Source: Paenibacillus glycanilyticus | Lineage (GTDB): Bacteria > Bacillota > Bacilli > Paenibacillales > Paenibacillaceae | DNA: 64,000 nt | Assembly: GCF_030161375.1 (NCBI RefSeq) | Contig: NZ_BSSQ01000019.1 | Span: 186,001 to 250,000 of the forward strand | Reading direction: 5' to 3' | In this document: positions 52,730-61,992 of the stretch, piece by piece | Layout: each line of letters begins with the position of its first letter | How positions within the stretch are numbered: position 1 is the stretch's first letter | The notes under the pieces: model-generated | What the model saw: the letters and a program-made list of their open reading frames with translations, nothing else | What the model was told of the DNA's origin: nothing | Database searches by the model: none | Made by a program: the position numbers and the translations under genes

Positions 52730-54100
52730 TCACTTATTATTAAGCTTTTGCCGAATCGCTTGCTCTATCGAATCCATTGGATCGCTGCCCGGTTTTGGAA
52801 TATAGTAAGCAGGCGAGTTCGGCTTAACGTACAGTCCGCTGGCGGTGGCGAGCTCAGCGCTAATCGAACCTTTATCTTCGACGAGAGATTGAAGCAAAGT
52901 CTTGCTCATGCCGGCTGGCTTTGTTTGCAAAGCTGCGTAAACAACCTCGACCATATCGCCGCGCAGGAAAGGTTTGGCATTGGCAAGCCTCGAAGCGGCA
53001 TCCGCTGCCAGCAACCCATTGGTATGTGACAATTCCTCCGCAGTTGAAGTCGTTGCGCCCGGATAACCGAGCAATCGGTTGATTAAGGTCAGAAATTCCT
53101 TGCCCGTCATTAAACGATCCGGAGCAAATGCACCGTTCCCAATGCCTTTGACATAACCTTTGTTTACCGCATACGCAATGGACTTAGCAGCCCAATGGGA
53201 GCTTTTTACATCGGTAAAGCTGGACTTCAGTTGTACTCCTGTAGCGTCGTCCTCTTCGCCGGAAAGCCGTAGCAGCATAACGGTTCCTTGCGCCCGAGTT
53301 ATAGGCTCGCCTAATTGATATCCGTAATTGGTTCCCATAAAGAGACCAAGTCCCTTCAAAGTATCCGCTTGTTGTATCCGCTGGCTAGTAGAGGGGGAAC
53401 CGGATGAAGCGGATGCGGAAAGAATGGATACTTCTTCTCGCAACAGATCCTGCGATTCTTCGAGGTTTGGCTTCTCCGGTTGTGTTTCGACTTCCACGCC
53501 GTTTAATTCACCAGATTGCACCATAGTAGTGGGATTTGAGCTATATGAGCTGACGAAGAAGTCCGAGGCCGGAGGATTGTTCATTAAATAGAGTGGCGCG
53601 GCGTTCAGTTGATATCCCGTCAATATTCCTTGCTGGTCGAAGGACTGGACAAGGGTCACCGACTTTATCGGCTGATTAAAATCTTTTACGACCGTCGCGT
53701 CATCAAGCTTTTTGCCAGACCAGAACTGGATGGAGGATTGTTTCAACCGCATATTTAACTCATTAAACTCATTGCTTATTGAGTTGCTTAAGAAGCGCTC
53801 CGAGCCGCCCTCGCCGGACATCCCAATAAACTGTTCTTCGATATACCGCTCTCCTGTGAACAAATGAACGATACCGTATAGGATTTGCACGGGCTTGTCC
53901 GTTCCGCCTGCGAGAGCAGTTAACCAATGATCGGCAGCGGCATACTGGGGATATACAGCGAAATCAGCTGCATATACAACTTCAATTCGATCAAAGTCAT
54001 AGTTGACCTCTCCATCAGCGGCCGACGGCTGAGCGAATTGAAATAGCATCATAACAGACAGCAAGAGGGCAAACATTAACTTACGCGAATTCTTTTTCAT
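52730..54100 (-). CDS. SLH-domain surface protein
   Basis: 456 residues from the ATG at 54100 (GGCGAGGA upstream on that strand); an earlier in-frame start at 54136 would precede the ribosome site. A signal peptide of about 28 residues (MKKNSRKLMFALLLSVMML, then AQPSAA) starts it. The middle is unrecognised, with YDFDRIEVVYAADFAVY. The C-terminal third has at least two S-layer homology modules (YQLGEPITRAQGTVMLLRLSG, then SFTDVKSSHWAAKSIAYAVNK with GYVKGIGNGAFAPDR). SLH modules bind pyruvylated secondary cell-wall polysaccharide, so the protein should be anchored to the wall. Function of the N-terminal part is unknown. Confidence 0.85.
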   Translation of the reverse strand: MKKNSRKLMFALLLSVMMLFQFAQPSAADGEVNYDFDRIEVVYAADFAVYPQYAAADHWLTALAGGTDKPVQILYGIVHLFTGERYIEEQFIGMSGEGGSERFLSNSISNEFNELNMRLKQSSIQFWSGKKLDDATVVKDFNQPIKSVTLVQSFDQQGILTGYQLNAAPLYLMNNPPASDFFVSSYSSNPTTMVQSGELNGVEVETQPEKPNLEESQDLLREEVSILSASASSGSPSTSQRIQQADTLKGLGLFMGTNYGYQLGEPITRAQGTVMLLRLSGEEDDATGVQLKSSFTDVKSSHWAAKSIAYAVNKGYVKGIGNGAFAPDRLMTGKEFLTLINRLLGYPGATTSTAEELSHTNGLLAADAASRLANAKPFLRGDMVEVVYAALQTKPAGMSKTLLQSLVEDKGSISAELATASGLYVKPNSPAYYIPKPGSDPMDSIEQAIRQKLNNK

Positions 54101-54251
54101 ATAGATACACATCCTCGCCAAATTATTCCATAACAATCATACGGAGAGAAATGAATTTTGTCACTATATCTGTATAAGAATCGGTATGTGGATGACCGTA
54201 CGGGGAGATAATGAGTTAGATAACTGTACATCGAAAGCGAGGAACATGGTC

Positions 54252-54446
54252 ATGTCAAATAAAAAGAACTATTATTCATTCGAAGATCCGTCTGGAACTA
54301 CCGTTGAATATCGGGCAACAAGCTTGCAACAAGCCATGGTCATCAAGAAAAAGATTGCTTCGGAGTTGGGAATGGACAAAGAGGAGTTTGCATTAACCAA
54401 TATAAGCAACAAACGCAGTGAGGCAAGCGATAATACAGAGGAATGA
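54252..54446 (+). CDS. Hypothetical small protein
   Basis: 64 residues from ATG 54252 with GAGGA eight bases upstream. The start MSNKKNYYSFEDPSG and the AMVIKKKIASELGM helix indicate a small alpha/beta protein. It has no signal or membrane segment and no known family. A terminator follows directly. Confidence 0.5.
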   Translation: MSNKKNYYSFEDPSGTTVEYRATSLQQAMVIKKKIASELGMDKEEFALTNISNKRSEASDNTEE

Positions 54447-54468
54447 CATGTACGTAAAATAATAAATC

Positions 54469-54504
54469 AAAAAGAGATGATGTCTGGAGACACCATCTCT
54501 TTTT
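54469..54504. terminator. Bidirectional terminator
   Basis: A 13-bp stem with one A-C mismatch, flanked by A and T runs on either side. It separates convergent genes. Confidence 0.85.
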
Positions 54505-54531
54505 ATGTTGAAGCAAACCATACAACTATTC

Positions 54532-54948
54532 TTATCCCTGTGAAATCGCGCTTTCATCCATAAAGCCGATTTCCCATTGGTGACCGTCCAGATCGAGGAA
54601 ACTTCTCTGGTACATAAAGCCGAGATCTTGCGTGTCATTGGCAATTTGGCCGCCAGCTTCAATCGCGCTGTCAACTAGCTTGTCCACTTTTGCGCGGCTT
54701 TCGACCATTAATGCGACTAAGACTTCGGTCACTTTGGATGTATCTGCAATCTCTTTCTTAGTGAAGGTTTTGAAATATCCTTCGACCAATAACATGGCGT
54801 AAATGTTTTCTCCGATAACCATACATGTTGCATTGTCGTCAGTAAAGTTCGGGTTGAATTCAAAACCTACTTCGCCGAAAAACGCAATCGATTTCTTTAG
54901 ATCTTTAACAGGTAGATTAACAAACATGCTATTGGCTGTTTCTGCCAT
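54532..54948 (-). CDS. VOC family (glyoxalase/dioxygenase fold) protein
   Basis: 138 residues from ATG 54948, preceded by GAGGTGAT. The protein has two beta-alpha-beta-beta-beta modules: MFVNLPVKDLKKSIAFFGEVG at the start and D-DGHQWEIGF at the end. The end Glu of the second module is a usual metal ligand; the first module lacks an obvious histidine, so metal use is uncertain. Similar to Bacillus YkcA-type or glyoxalase-like proteins of unknown substrate. Confidence 0.82.
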   Translation of the reverse strand: MAETANSMFVNLPVKDLKKSIAFFGEVGFEFNPNFTDDNATCMVIGENIYAMLLVEGYFKTFTKKEIADTSKVTEVLVALMVESRAKVDKLVDSAIEAGGQIANDTQDLGFMYQRSFLDLDGHQWEIGFMDESAISQG

Positions 54949-55146
54949 TCTGATCACCTCGTGTATACAGTATCACTATGATAAATTGGATGTCAAACCA
55001 AGAAATCTAAGCACACGGTATTTGTCTCTCCCACCAAACCGCATAAACATGGGGGGCGATCGCCTCACGGGTCAAGCGTACAGGCCGTATTGCGGTTATG
55101 TGAATACAATAAGTTGTATTTCAAAAACCGGAAGGGGATAAGTGCA

Positions 55147-55434
55147 GTGAACCGTAACTATTACATGGGTAATGTAGAAAGTATGAATGAAGCTAACTTT
55201 TGTCCCGATTGTCCAACCCAAACGATTTATGATCCTCCAATTACCTTGTACGAGAACTACTACCATCCACAGCTTATCAATGTCGTTCAAAATATCGAAA
55301 CAGTGAAGCAACACCATTGTTGCCCTGTTTATCAGCATTATTATACGCATACAGAGAAAAACGTTATGGTTTCCAGCGTGAAACGCGGGAAACAACAAGT
55401 TAAAGCTTCTTCCAAGAAACGTTCGAAAAAATAG
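55147..55434 (+). CDS. cotD: CotD-like inner spore coat protein
   Basis: 95 residues from GTG 55147 with AAGGGG upstream (ATG 55165 is an alternative). The protein is rich in Tyr, His and Pro. A core VKQHHCCPVYQHYYTHT and an earlier NFCPDCPTQTIYD resemble CotD, a coat protein of Bacillus. The tail is basic (KKRSKK), as in coat proteins that assemble by crosslinking. Expression is expected late in sporulation in the mother cell. The family match is through composition and motif rather than strong identity. Confidence 0.7.
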   Translation: MNRNYYMGNVESMNEANFCPDCPTQTIYDPPITLYENYYHPQLINVVQNIETVKQHHCCPVYQHYYTHTEKNVMVSSVKRGKQQVKASSKKRSKK

Positions 55435-55441
55435 GACTTAA

Positions 55442-55504
55442 CAAACATAAGACCCGTAAGAATGAACGCTGCATGAAGCGGACATCTTACGGGTCTTATG
55501 TTTG
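55442..55504 (+). other. Perfect 20-bp hairpin after cotD without T-run
   Basis: 55442-55461 pairs perfectly with 55485-55504 around a 23-base loop that itself can pair CGCT with AGCG. The tail reads TTTGCTG, so the typical uridine tract is short. It may be a terminator with an unusual structure or an mRNA-stabilising element. Confidence 0.6.
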
Positions 55505-55631
55505 CTGATTACATGGAATATTACGGGACGTTTATAGATATAGGGACAGATGTCCAAGTCATTAATCCCTCACGGCGAATATAACGTATCATAAAGGCAC
55601 AATTCTGAAATGGAACGAGGGATGGGCATCA

Positions 55632-55892
55632 ATGAATTATCTAGTTCCTATGTGTGATTGCGGAAAGAAACTAATCGTCTTCGAACAAATCGTTCATTTC
55701 AACGAATATAACATACTTAGAAATGGAAAACCGGAAAAGAAACCAACCTTTGTATTTAAAGAAGGGCATTTAAATACAACCCGATTAAAGTGCGAAGACG
55801 AAGGTTGCGATAACGAATATTCCTTTGACGAGGATGAAGAAGGAAGAATCGTCAGGAAGGAAAAAATAGACGAGGCACAAAATGCCGAGTGA
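55632..55892 (+). CDS. Hypothetical small zinc-binding protein
   Basis: 86 residues. A CDCGKK pair near residue 8 and a later CEDEGC pair near residue 54 suggest one zinc site. The second half is highly acidic (SFDEDEEGR). There is no membrane segment. ATG 55632 follows GAGGGATGGG. No family is recognised. Confidence 0.55.
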   Translation: MNYLVPMCDCGKKLIVFEQIVHFNEYNILRNGKPEKKPTFVFKEGHLNTTRLKCEDEGCDNEYSFDEDEEGRIVRKEKIDEAQNAE

Positions 55893-55916
55893 AGCGACAG
55901 AAACATAGTAGATGAG

Positions 55917-55941
55917 AAGCCGCATATTCTGCGGTTTTTTT
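55917..55941 (+). terminator. Intrinsic terminator
   Basis: CCGCA pairs with TGCGG (plus one G-T) and is followed by a run of seven T. Confidence 0.75.
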
Positions 55942-56060
55942 GTTTGGGGCGTCAACCGCATTCGCTCAGCTCATTATTTGATCTCTCAATAAAAAGGGGC
56001 TTAGCGCTGAACAAAGAATATGATAATAAGAACAACAACTGCTAAAGGAGAAGGATGACC

Positions 56061-56969
56061 ATGACAGCCTTTCAGGACAAGCTTCCCCTTCAAATTCACT
56101 GCATTGGAGATTTGTGGGTGCAGTCGGGATATATACTAGGTCCGCGCACGATTTCCGATTATGAATTAATTTATTTCCCTGAAGGCACCAGCGTGGTTTA
56201 TTCGGCAGGCGGCAAGAGTTATGTCTTAAACGAACCTTGCCTGTTAGTTACAAGACCCGGGGAAGAGCACGAATACCGTTTTGACTCGGAGAAAAACGTT
56301 CGTCATTTGTTCATTCATTTTGAATCCATGGCGCTAAGAAGCCGGGAGGCCGGATATGAAGGCTTGTTTGAAGGCTCTCCGATCTTTCCGGCTGAACAAT
56401 TCCCGCTAGTTCCCGGTCTATTGAAAAAAATGCTGTGGATCGCTAACCGCCAGCCGCCTTATTGGCATAGAAAATTGATGGCGCTGATGCAGGTGATAGT
56501 GGAAGAGCTGGCTTCTCCGGATGCTTATACCTTGCAAGCGGCAGAGCTGCTTCCGATTCACGTGCAACAGGCGATCGATCTGATGTCCGAAGATTTGTCC
56601 GATACGATCAGAATTGACGATATCGCTAGCCGCTCGGGCTGGTCGCATGGACATTTCACGAGAGTGTTCACCGAATGGACGGGCATGTCGCCGAAGCGGT
56701 TTCTGCTGGAGCTCAGAATGCGAAGAGCGGAGGAATGGATGCTGCGAGGCAAAGGTACAATCAAAGAGATTTCGTTCCAGGTAGGTTTCTCGGATGAACA
56801 TCATTTCTCTAAAATGTACAAGAAAATTCGCGGGATCACCCCATCCGAATATATAAAACGTTCAAATGCACCATTGTTCCGCCATACGGCTGAACCGCTC
56901 GCCATGGCTACCTCCGTTCATTTTCCCGCTAACCGGTTAGTTATCGTCCAAGAAGACTACATCAAATAA
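56061..56969 (+). CDS. AraC family transcriptional regulator
   Basis: 302 residues from ATG 56061, ten bases after AAAGGAG (ATG 56055 is an alternative). The N-terminal cupin has TRPGEEHEYRF near residue 70. The C-terminal half carries two helix-turn-helix motifs: IDDIASRSGWSHGHFTRVF and IKEISFQVGFSDEHHFSKMYKK, then GITPSEYIK. It lies in the same direction as the following PhyH gene, with 92 bases between. It is the third AraC/PhyH set, though here co-oriented rather than divergent. Confidence 0.9.
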   Translation: MTAFQDKLPLQIHCIGDLWVQSGYILGPRTISDYELIYFPEGTSVVYSAGGKSYVLNEPCLLVTRPGEEHEYRFDSEKNVRHLFIHFESMALRSREAGYEGLFEGSPIFPAEQFPLVPGLLKKMLWIANRQPPYWHRKLMALMQVIVEELASPDAYTLQAAELLPIHVQQAIDLMSEDLSDTIRIDDIASRSGWSHGHFTRVFTEWTGMSPKRFLLELRMRRAEEWMLRGKGTIKEISFQVGFSDEHHFSKMYKKIRGITPSEYIKRSNAPLFRHTAEPLAMATSVHFPANRLVIVQEDYIK

Positions 56970-57061
56970 ACACACCAATTATATGAATCGTTCCATGGAG
57001 GAAAAGGCAGTGTTTCTCTTAGAATAAGAGTAAAGCGTTAACTATGAAGGAGGCACCTTTA

Positions 57062-58057
57062 ATGGGCAAATTTTACACTCCTAAGTCAAAGCAACGGGAC
57101 GATCGGTATTTGGTAAGCGTCGAGCAATACAAGCAGTACCATAGAGACGGATTTCTAATTGTACGCGGACTGCTCGATTCCTCACAGGTTGCCGAACTGT
57201 ATGAGCTTGCGGAGGAAAAGCGTCTAAGCCAGCTGGATCCAAGCAAACAAGCAGACAAGAACAATAGTGATCCTCTAAAAGAAGAATTCGCCGCCGCGAC
57301 AAGAATCCATATGTTATCCCGAGTGAATGCCGCCGCAGAACGAGGCATGCTGAACCCGCGCATTATAGACGTGACTGAGGCGCTTATTGGACCCGATGTC
57401 TATGCTTTGCAATCCATGTTGTTCTTGAATCCGCCGGGCAAAGGCGGGCAGGGCTGGCATCAGGACTCCTGCTACATCCGCACGCATCCGGATACATTGG
57501 TTGGCGCTTGGATTGCTCTGGAGGAGGTTGATGAAGAGAACGGCTGCTTATGGGTCGTGCCCGGATCCAATCATGAACCGGTATATCCTCCGGAAGGAAT
57601 GGGAGGAGGCAATGTTCATGCGCTTGACGCGTTCGCCGATTTGCATGGCGTTGAGAATGTCAGCCATCTAGACGATCAAGTGAATACGCTTTCTAAAGTG
57701 GTCGAGAGCTATCCACCGCCGATTCCCGTACCAATGAGCGCCGGGGACGTATTGTTCTTCGACTCTCATTTGTTCCATCGCTCGTACCCGAACCGCACGA
57801 CAGACAGGTATCGCCGTGCGTATGTATGCCATTACTGCAATGCCCGTTCCTCAGTACCTTGGGATCATGATGGATTTGAAGGGGATTCGGGCAATTACCG
57901 TCAAATATTAGCAAGAGGATGTACTACTCATCCGTATGCCGAGCCGGCCTTCGGAACGGAAGTCTATTTGACCGACGAAGAAGAAGCAAGCGGCAGCGTT
58001 GCAATGATGGGGATGGATAACGGCATGATGATGCCTATGGGCATGAAAAAGGAATAA
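57062..58057 (+). CDS. PhyH-family dioxygenase with methionine-rich tail
   Basis: 331 residues from ATG 57062, nine bases after AAGGAGG. H133-x-D135 in GWHQDSCY and the distal His in FDSHLFHRSYPN form the iron site, with R in YRRAYVCHY for 2-oxoglutarate. ENGCLWVVPGSNH is a family motif. The last 20 residues are rich in methionine and glycine (MMGMDNGMMMPMGM), an odd tail that could bind copper or be unstructured. Likely the first enzyme of the operon that also encodes a dehydrogenase, a phosphatase and an epimerase. Confidence 0.88.
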   Translation: MGKFYTPKSKQRDDRYLVSVEQYKQYHRDGFLIVRGLLDSSQVAELYELAEEKRLSQLDPSKQADKNNSDPLKEEFAAATRIHMLSRVNAAAERGMLNPRIIDVTEALIGPDVYALQSMLFLNPPGKGGQGWHQDSCYIRTHPDTLVGAWIALEEVDEENGCLWVVPGSNHEPVYPPEGMGGGNVHALDAFADLHGVENVSHLDDQVNTLSKVVESYPPPIPVPMSAGDVLFFDSHLFHRSYPNRTTDRYRRAYVCHYCNARSSVPWDHDGFEGDSGNYRQILARGCTTHPYAEPAFGTEVYLTDEEEASGSVAMMGMDNGMMMPMGMKKE

Positions 58058-58084
58058 TCACACGGTCATTGGAGGTTCTTGAAC

Positions 58085-59146
58085 ATGCCCAAACAATTAC
58101 TGGCAGCCGCTCCGCGCAAAGCCGCTATCGCCGATTACGAGGAACAACCGATTAAACCGAACGAAGTCAAGGTCAAAGTCGAATACGCTTCGCCGAAACA
58201 CGGTTCCGAGCTAGCCGGTTTCCGTGGCGAGAGCCCGCATACAGCCGATTATTTTGACGAAGAATGGAAGATGTTCCTGAAACGGGAGGAGAGCGACCAT
58301 GCAACGGACGGCGGCTTCGGACGCTGGAACCTCGGCAATCAATGGGTCGGTATCATTGCGGAAGTCGGCGCGGACGTAACGGATTACTCTGTCGGTGACC
58401 GGGTTTGCTGCTACGGCGGCGTCAGAGAGACACATATCGTTAACGCCATTAACAACTATTATTTGAAGAAGGTTCCGGCCAACATGTCATGGAAAAACGC
58501 GGTTTGCTTCGACCCTGCCCAATTCGCGCTTGGCGGCATTCGCGACGCGCATGTCCGTGCTGGCGATCGCGTTGCCATCTTCGGTCTTGGTGCCATCGGC
58601 CAGATCGCCGCGCAAATGGCCCGGCTTGCAGGCGCAAGTTGGGTAGCCGTGATCGACCCAATCGAGAAGCGTCGCGAAGTTGCGCTCCGGTCTGGCGCGG
58701 ATGCAGCCATCGATCCTGTACATCAAGACGTGGGCCTCGAACTGAAGAAAGCTACGGACAAGTTAGGTGTGGACGTCGTTATCGAGACAAGCGCAAGCGA
58801 ATTTGCGCTTCAACAAGCGTTGCGAGGATTGGCGTACGGCGGCACCATCGCATTTGTCGGCTGGGCGCGTGCCTTCAAAGGAGGACTTGATTTGGGACGC
58901 GAAGCGCATTTCAATAACGCCAACATCGTCTTCTCCCGCGCATGCAGCGAGCCAAACCCGGACTATCCGCGCTGGAGCTGGAGAAGAATTGAGGACGTAT
59001 GTTGGGAGATGCTGAAGAATGGTCAAATTAACTGCGAAGAAGTCATCAATCCCGTCGTTCCTTTCCTAGAATCGGCAGACGGCTACGAACAATATGTCGA
59101 CCGGCGCCCGGATCTCAGCATCAAGTTAGGCGTGAATTTCGGTTAA
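58085..59146 (+). CDS. Medium-chain dehydrogenase/reductase family protein
   Basis: 353 residues from ATG 58085, nine bases after GGAGG. GroES-like fold first, then a Rossmann domain with IFGLGAIGQIAAQMARLAGA near residue 165. Zinc MDR enzymes have a Cys in CGSD; here the matching site is HGSE, and no structural-zinc cysteine cluster is visible. It may not bind catalytic zinc. It probably oxidises or reduces an alcohol or aldehyde made by the PhyH enzyme. The order suggests one catabolic operon with genes 56061-60690. Confidence 0.82.
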   Translation: MPKQLLAAAPRKAAIADYEEQPIKPNEVKVKVEYASPKHGSELAGFRGESPHTADYFDEEWKMFLKREESDHATDGGFGRWNLGNQWVGIIAEVGADVTDYSVGDRVCCYGGVRETHIVNAINNYYLKKVPANMSWKNAVCFDPAQFALGGIRDAHVRAGDRVAIFGLGAIGQIAAQMARLAGASWVAVIDPIEKRREVALRSGADAAIDPVHQDVGLELKKATDKLGVDVVIETSASEFALQQALRGLAYGGTIAFVGWARAFKGGLDLGREAHFNNANIVFSRACSEPNPDYPRWSWRRIEDVCWEMLKNGQINCEEVINPVVPFLESADGYEQYVDRRPDLSIKLGVNFG

Positions 59147-59257
59147 TAAGCAGGAGAGTAACCTTTCCTTCAAGAATTTCACAGATAAGCAGTCTAAAGT
59201 TCAAGGACAATGATTGGGCAGCTTGTCATAACATTCGACGCTGAAGGGGACCAAATG

Positions 59258-59812
59258 ATGAACGCTGAAGAGAAGGAACTCATTATTTTTTTCGATTGCG
59301 GAGATACGATTATTGATGAAGGCACGGAAGTGCGTGACGAACACGGAACGGTTATTGACGGCAAAGTCATTCCAGGAGCCGATGTGATGGTTCGAACGTT
59401 GGCGGAACATGGCTACCGTCTGGCAATCGTAGCAGATGGTTTAGCGCAATCATTCAAAAATTTGCTCACTATAAACGGCCTATATGATTACTTCGAGGTA
59501 CTCATCTACTCCGAGCAGATGAAGGTCGATAAGCCCAATCCGCGTATGTTCAAAGCCGCCATGGCTGCCATGGAGCTTGACGAGCAAGACCGAAACCGGA
59601 TCATCATGGTTGGTAACAATTTGTCTCGCGACGTAAGAGGAGCGAATCAAGTTGGGATCACGAGCGTACATCTGAACTGGACCACGCGTTATCCGAAAAC
59701 TTCGCTGGATGCATTGGAGCAACCTGACTACTCGATCTCCGAGCCACTCGCGCTTGTAGAATTAGCAGATCGTCTGAATGCAGAACTCGTCTCAAATGTG
59801 AAGGAGTGTTAA
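59258..59812 (+). CDS. HAD family hydrolase
   Basis: 184 residues from ATG 59258, with GAAGGGGA upstream; an earlier in-frame ATG at 59210 is less likely. The catalytic motif is D-C-G-D-T near residue 12, the T/S in motif II, the K in KVDKPNPRMF and acidic pair MVGNNLSRDVRGA (motif IV). These are intracellular phosphatases. Location in a carbohydrate or ester catabolic operon suggests a sugar phosphate or similar substrate. Not assigned further. Confidence 0.85.
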   Translation: MNAEEKELIIFFDCGDTIIDEGTEVRDEHGTVIDGKVIPGADVMVRTLAEHGYRLAIVADGLAQSFKNLLTINGLYDYFEVLIYSEQMKVDKPNPRMFKAAMAAMELDEQDRNRIIMVGNNLSRDVRGANQVGITSVHLNWTTRYPKTSLDALEQPDYSISEPLALVELADRLNAELVSNVKEC

Positions 59813-59814
59813 TG

Positions 59815-60690
59815 ATGAAGGTACTCGTAACCGGCGCATCCGGTAATGGAGGACAAGCCGTCTGCCGGCAATTGCTCCAAGCTGACCATCAAGTAAGAAT
59901 GGCGGATGTCATTCCTTCTGCAATGATTAATGAAGGAACGGCAGAGTTTATTCGTTGCGATACAAGGACTGTATCCGATGTTCAGCGAGCGGTGCAAGGC
60001 ATGGATGGAGTTATTCATTTAGCCGCATGGCATTGCAGCCATCAACCGCCGGTAAGCGACGATACGATATTCGCGGTTAACGTAGATGGAACCTATAATG
60101 TATTCGAAGCATGCAGAAAGGAAGGCATTCGTTCCATCGTTTATGCCTCGTCAATGGCTTACGGCTGGGGGTCTGTGTACGGGGTCAGCAAAGTCATCGG
60201 CGAAGATCTTTGCCGAGCCTACCACGAGATGACAGGTGCTTCGATTGCAATGCTCCGCTATCATGAATTTATTCCTAGGCCGTACCTGGAGTTCGGCGCA
60301 AGACTATTGCGAAATGGCGTTGACCGAAGAGACGTCGCATCGGCGACGGTTATGGCGCTGGAAGCTGCTGCAGCAGAAGCTTTTGGATTGTTCCGGACGA
60401 TTATCCATACGAACCATGGCATGCCTGAGAATGTGCGAAGCCATTTCGCCAAGCTAGGGCCAGAGTGGTGTGAACAACAGATTCCAGGAATCACTAAGCT
60501 GCTGGAGCTTTATAACATTGCTCTGCCGGATGAAGTTGAGCAGCATGATTTATCCGAAGCTAAGCGGATTATAGGCTGGGAGCCTCGGGTCGGATTCATT
60601 GAATTCCTGAGAGATTTACAATTAAGGCATGAGCAATCCCTTGAAATCCATGGCCTCGTTGTACCTTCAGAACTACCGAATGATCGCTAA
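59815..60690 (+). CDS. NAD-dependent epimerase/dehydratase family protein
   Basis: 291 residues from ATG 59815, eight bases after AAGGAG. The dinucleotide motif is TGASGNGGQAV and the catalytic Tyr/Lys are in YGVSKVIGE. It belongs to the extended SDR family, sugar epimerase or dehydratase-like. With the HAD hydrolase and PhyH enzymes it forms an operon that ends at a strong terminator, and probably works on a small sugar-like or alcohol substrate. Confidence 0.85.
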   Translation: MKVLVTGASGNGGQAVCRQLLQADHQVRMADVIPSAMINEGTAEFIRCDTRTVSDVQRAVQGMDGVIHLAAWHCSHQPPVSDDTIFAVNVDGTYNVFEACRKEGIRSIVYASSMAYGWGSVYGVSKVIGEDLCRAYHEMTGASIAMLRYHEFIPRPYLEFGARLLRNGVDRRDVASATVMALEAAAAEAFGLFRTIIHTNHGMPENVRSHFAKLGPEWCEQQIPGITKLLELYNIALPDEVEQHDLSEAKRIIGWEPRVGFIEFLRDLQLRHEQSLEIHGLVVPSELPNDR

Positions 60691-60700
60691 GAACTTACTA

Positions 60701-60734
60701 AACGCTGCCAAGCAAATAGGGCAGCGTTTTTTTT
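60701..60734 (+). terminator. Intrinsic terminator (AACGCTGCC stem)
   Basis: AACGCTGCC at 60701-60709 pairs with GGCAGCGTT at 60720-60728 and T-run to 60734. Same stem as at 32686 and 38021. Confidence 0.92.
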
Positions 60735-60831
60735 GTAGAGAATTTGAGGTAACGAGTTTGTATAAAGCCGGCCGTTGAGAATGTGTATTGAGCATGCAAT
60801 CCTATTCGGGTTACAATCTAGTCATTCGAAT

Positions 60832-60846
60832 TGATAATGATTATCA
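60832..60846. promoter_or_regulatory. Fur box (perfect 7-1-7)
   Basis: TGATAATGATTATCA matches the Bacillus Fur consensus exactly. It lies 60 bases before the SBP start codon. Confidence 0.93.
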
Positions 60847-60905
60847 TTTTGAATGAGTGGATTGTATTGCAAGAGATCATACAACATTTGGGAGTGAATT
60901 AAATC

Positions 60906-61910
60906 ATGGCAAGATCGGGATTTATGAAGACAGGATGGATATCGCTAATAGCGGCAGCAATAATTACAGTGACAGGTTGCGGCTCGACGAACAATCAAGC
61001 TGTGACCACGGTGAATGCCGACCAGCCTGGGCAGGCGACCACAGCGCCAAGCGAAGCCCCGCCTCAGACGGAAACGCGCGTCGTAACCGATGCCTTTGGA
61101 GAGGTGGAAATTCCAACAAATCCAAAGCGAGTCTCAGCTCTTTATCGTGAAGATTATTTAGTTGCGCTTGGGGTAACCCCTATTGTGCAATATTATAACC
61201 CAATGTGGGGCAAGCAGGATTATTTAAAGCTGGATGTACCGTTGTTCGACGTGACTGGCAGCATTGAAGCTATGCTTGTGTCCAAACCGGACTTGATCAT
61301 CGGCGCCGGAGAGGTCGATGCAGACCAATACAAGCTTTATTCCAAAGTGGCGCCGACGTTCCGCTTGCCGGATGACGTACTTGCGGATTCGCGCAAAACT
61401 TTGACTTTAATCGCCGATTTGCTTGGTCTTAGCGACAAAGCGGAGCAGGTTCTAGCCGATTACGAAACCCGTATAGTTGATGTGAAGGCGAAGCTGAACG
61501 CGGCAATCGGCGAAGAAAAGCTTGTTGTTCTGCGGATGAACGTCGCAGACAAATCGATTAATATTTTCGGCACTCATAATACGTTTGTTGGACAAATCTT
61601 GTATGAAGATCTTGGGCTGAAGGCACCAAAGTTCGCCGAGGAGATGACAGAGGGCAATATCGTCTTGTCAAACGAGGTCATTCCCGAGCTTGACGCAGAT
61701 CATATTATTCTGCTTCCGTCCAACGGGACTTGGGAGGAAGAGAGCAACGCAAAGGCGCTTGAGAAAATGATGGCTGATCCGTTATGGCAAAACGTTCCCG
61801 CTATTAAGAACGGCCATGTTTATCCCGTAGAGAGATCGTATTGGCAGACGGGAGCTATTACAGCCAACGGATTGAAGATGGATGATTTGCTTCGGTTGCT
61901 GGCTTCTTAG
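60906..61910 (+). CDS. Iron-siderophore ABC transporter substrate-binding lipoprotein
   Basis: 334 residues with a signal peptide and lipobox TVTGC at residue 23. The mature part is the class 3 FecB/FhuD-type fold: TDAFGEVEIPTNPKRVSAL, KPDLIIGAG, and the final ANGLKMDDLLRLLAS. It binds a ferric siderophore outside the membrane. The Fur box 60 bases upstream shows iron repression. No permease or ATPase gene is in the window; they may be elsewhere. The QYYNPMWGKQDY segment also appears in the AraC-SBP protein encoded next, which suggests the same ligand. Confidence 0.9.
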   Translation: MARSGFMKTGWISLIAAAIITVTGCGSTNNQAVTTVNADQPGQATTAPSEAPPQTETRVVTDAFGEVEIPTNPKRVSALYREDYLVALGVTPIVQYYNPMWGKQDYLKLDVPLFDVTGSIEAMLVSKPDLIIGAGEVDADQYKLYSKVAPTFRLPDDVLADSRKTLTLIADLLGLSDKAEQVLADYETRIVDVKAKLNAAIGEEKLVVLRMNVADKSINIFGTHNTFVGQILYEDLGLKAPKFAEEMTEGNIVLSNEVIPELDADHIILLPSNGTWEEESNAKALEKMMADPLWQNVPAIKNGHVYPVERSYWQTGAITANGLKMDDLLRLLAS

Positions 61911-61931
61911 CAGCAATTAAGAGCAATAGAG

Positions 61932-61974
61932 AAAGAGCCGCTTTCAACAACAGTGTTGATGGACGGCTCTTTTT
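61932..61974 (+). terminator. Intrinsic terminator after the siderophore SBP gene
   Basis: AAAGAGCCG (61932-61940) pairs with CGGCTCTTT (61964-61972); an inner TCAACA/TGTTGA stem extends it. Confidence 0.88.
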
Positions 61975-61992
61975 GATTTACAATAAATCAAA

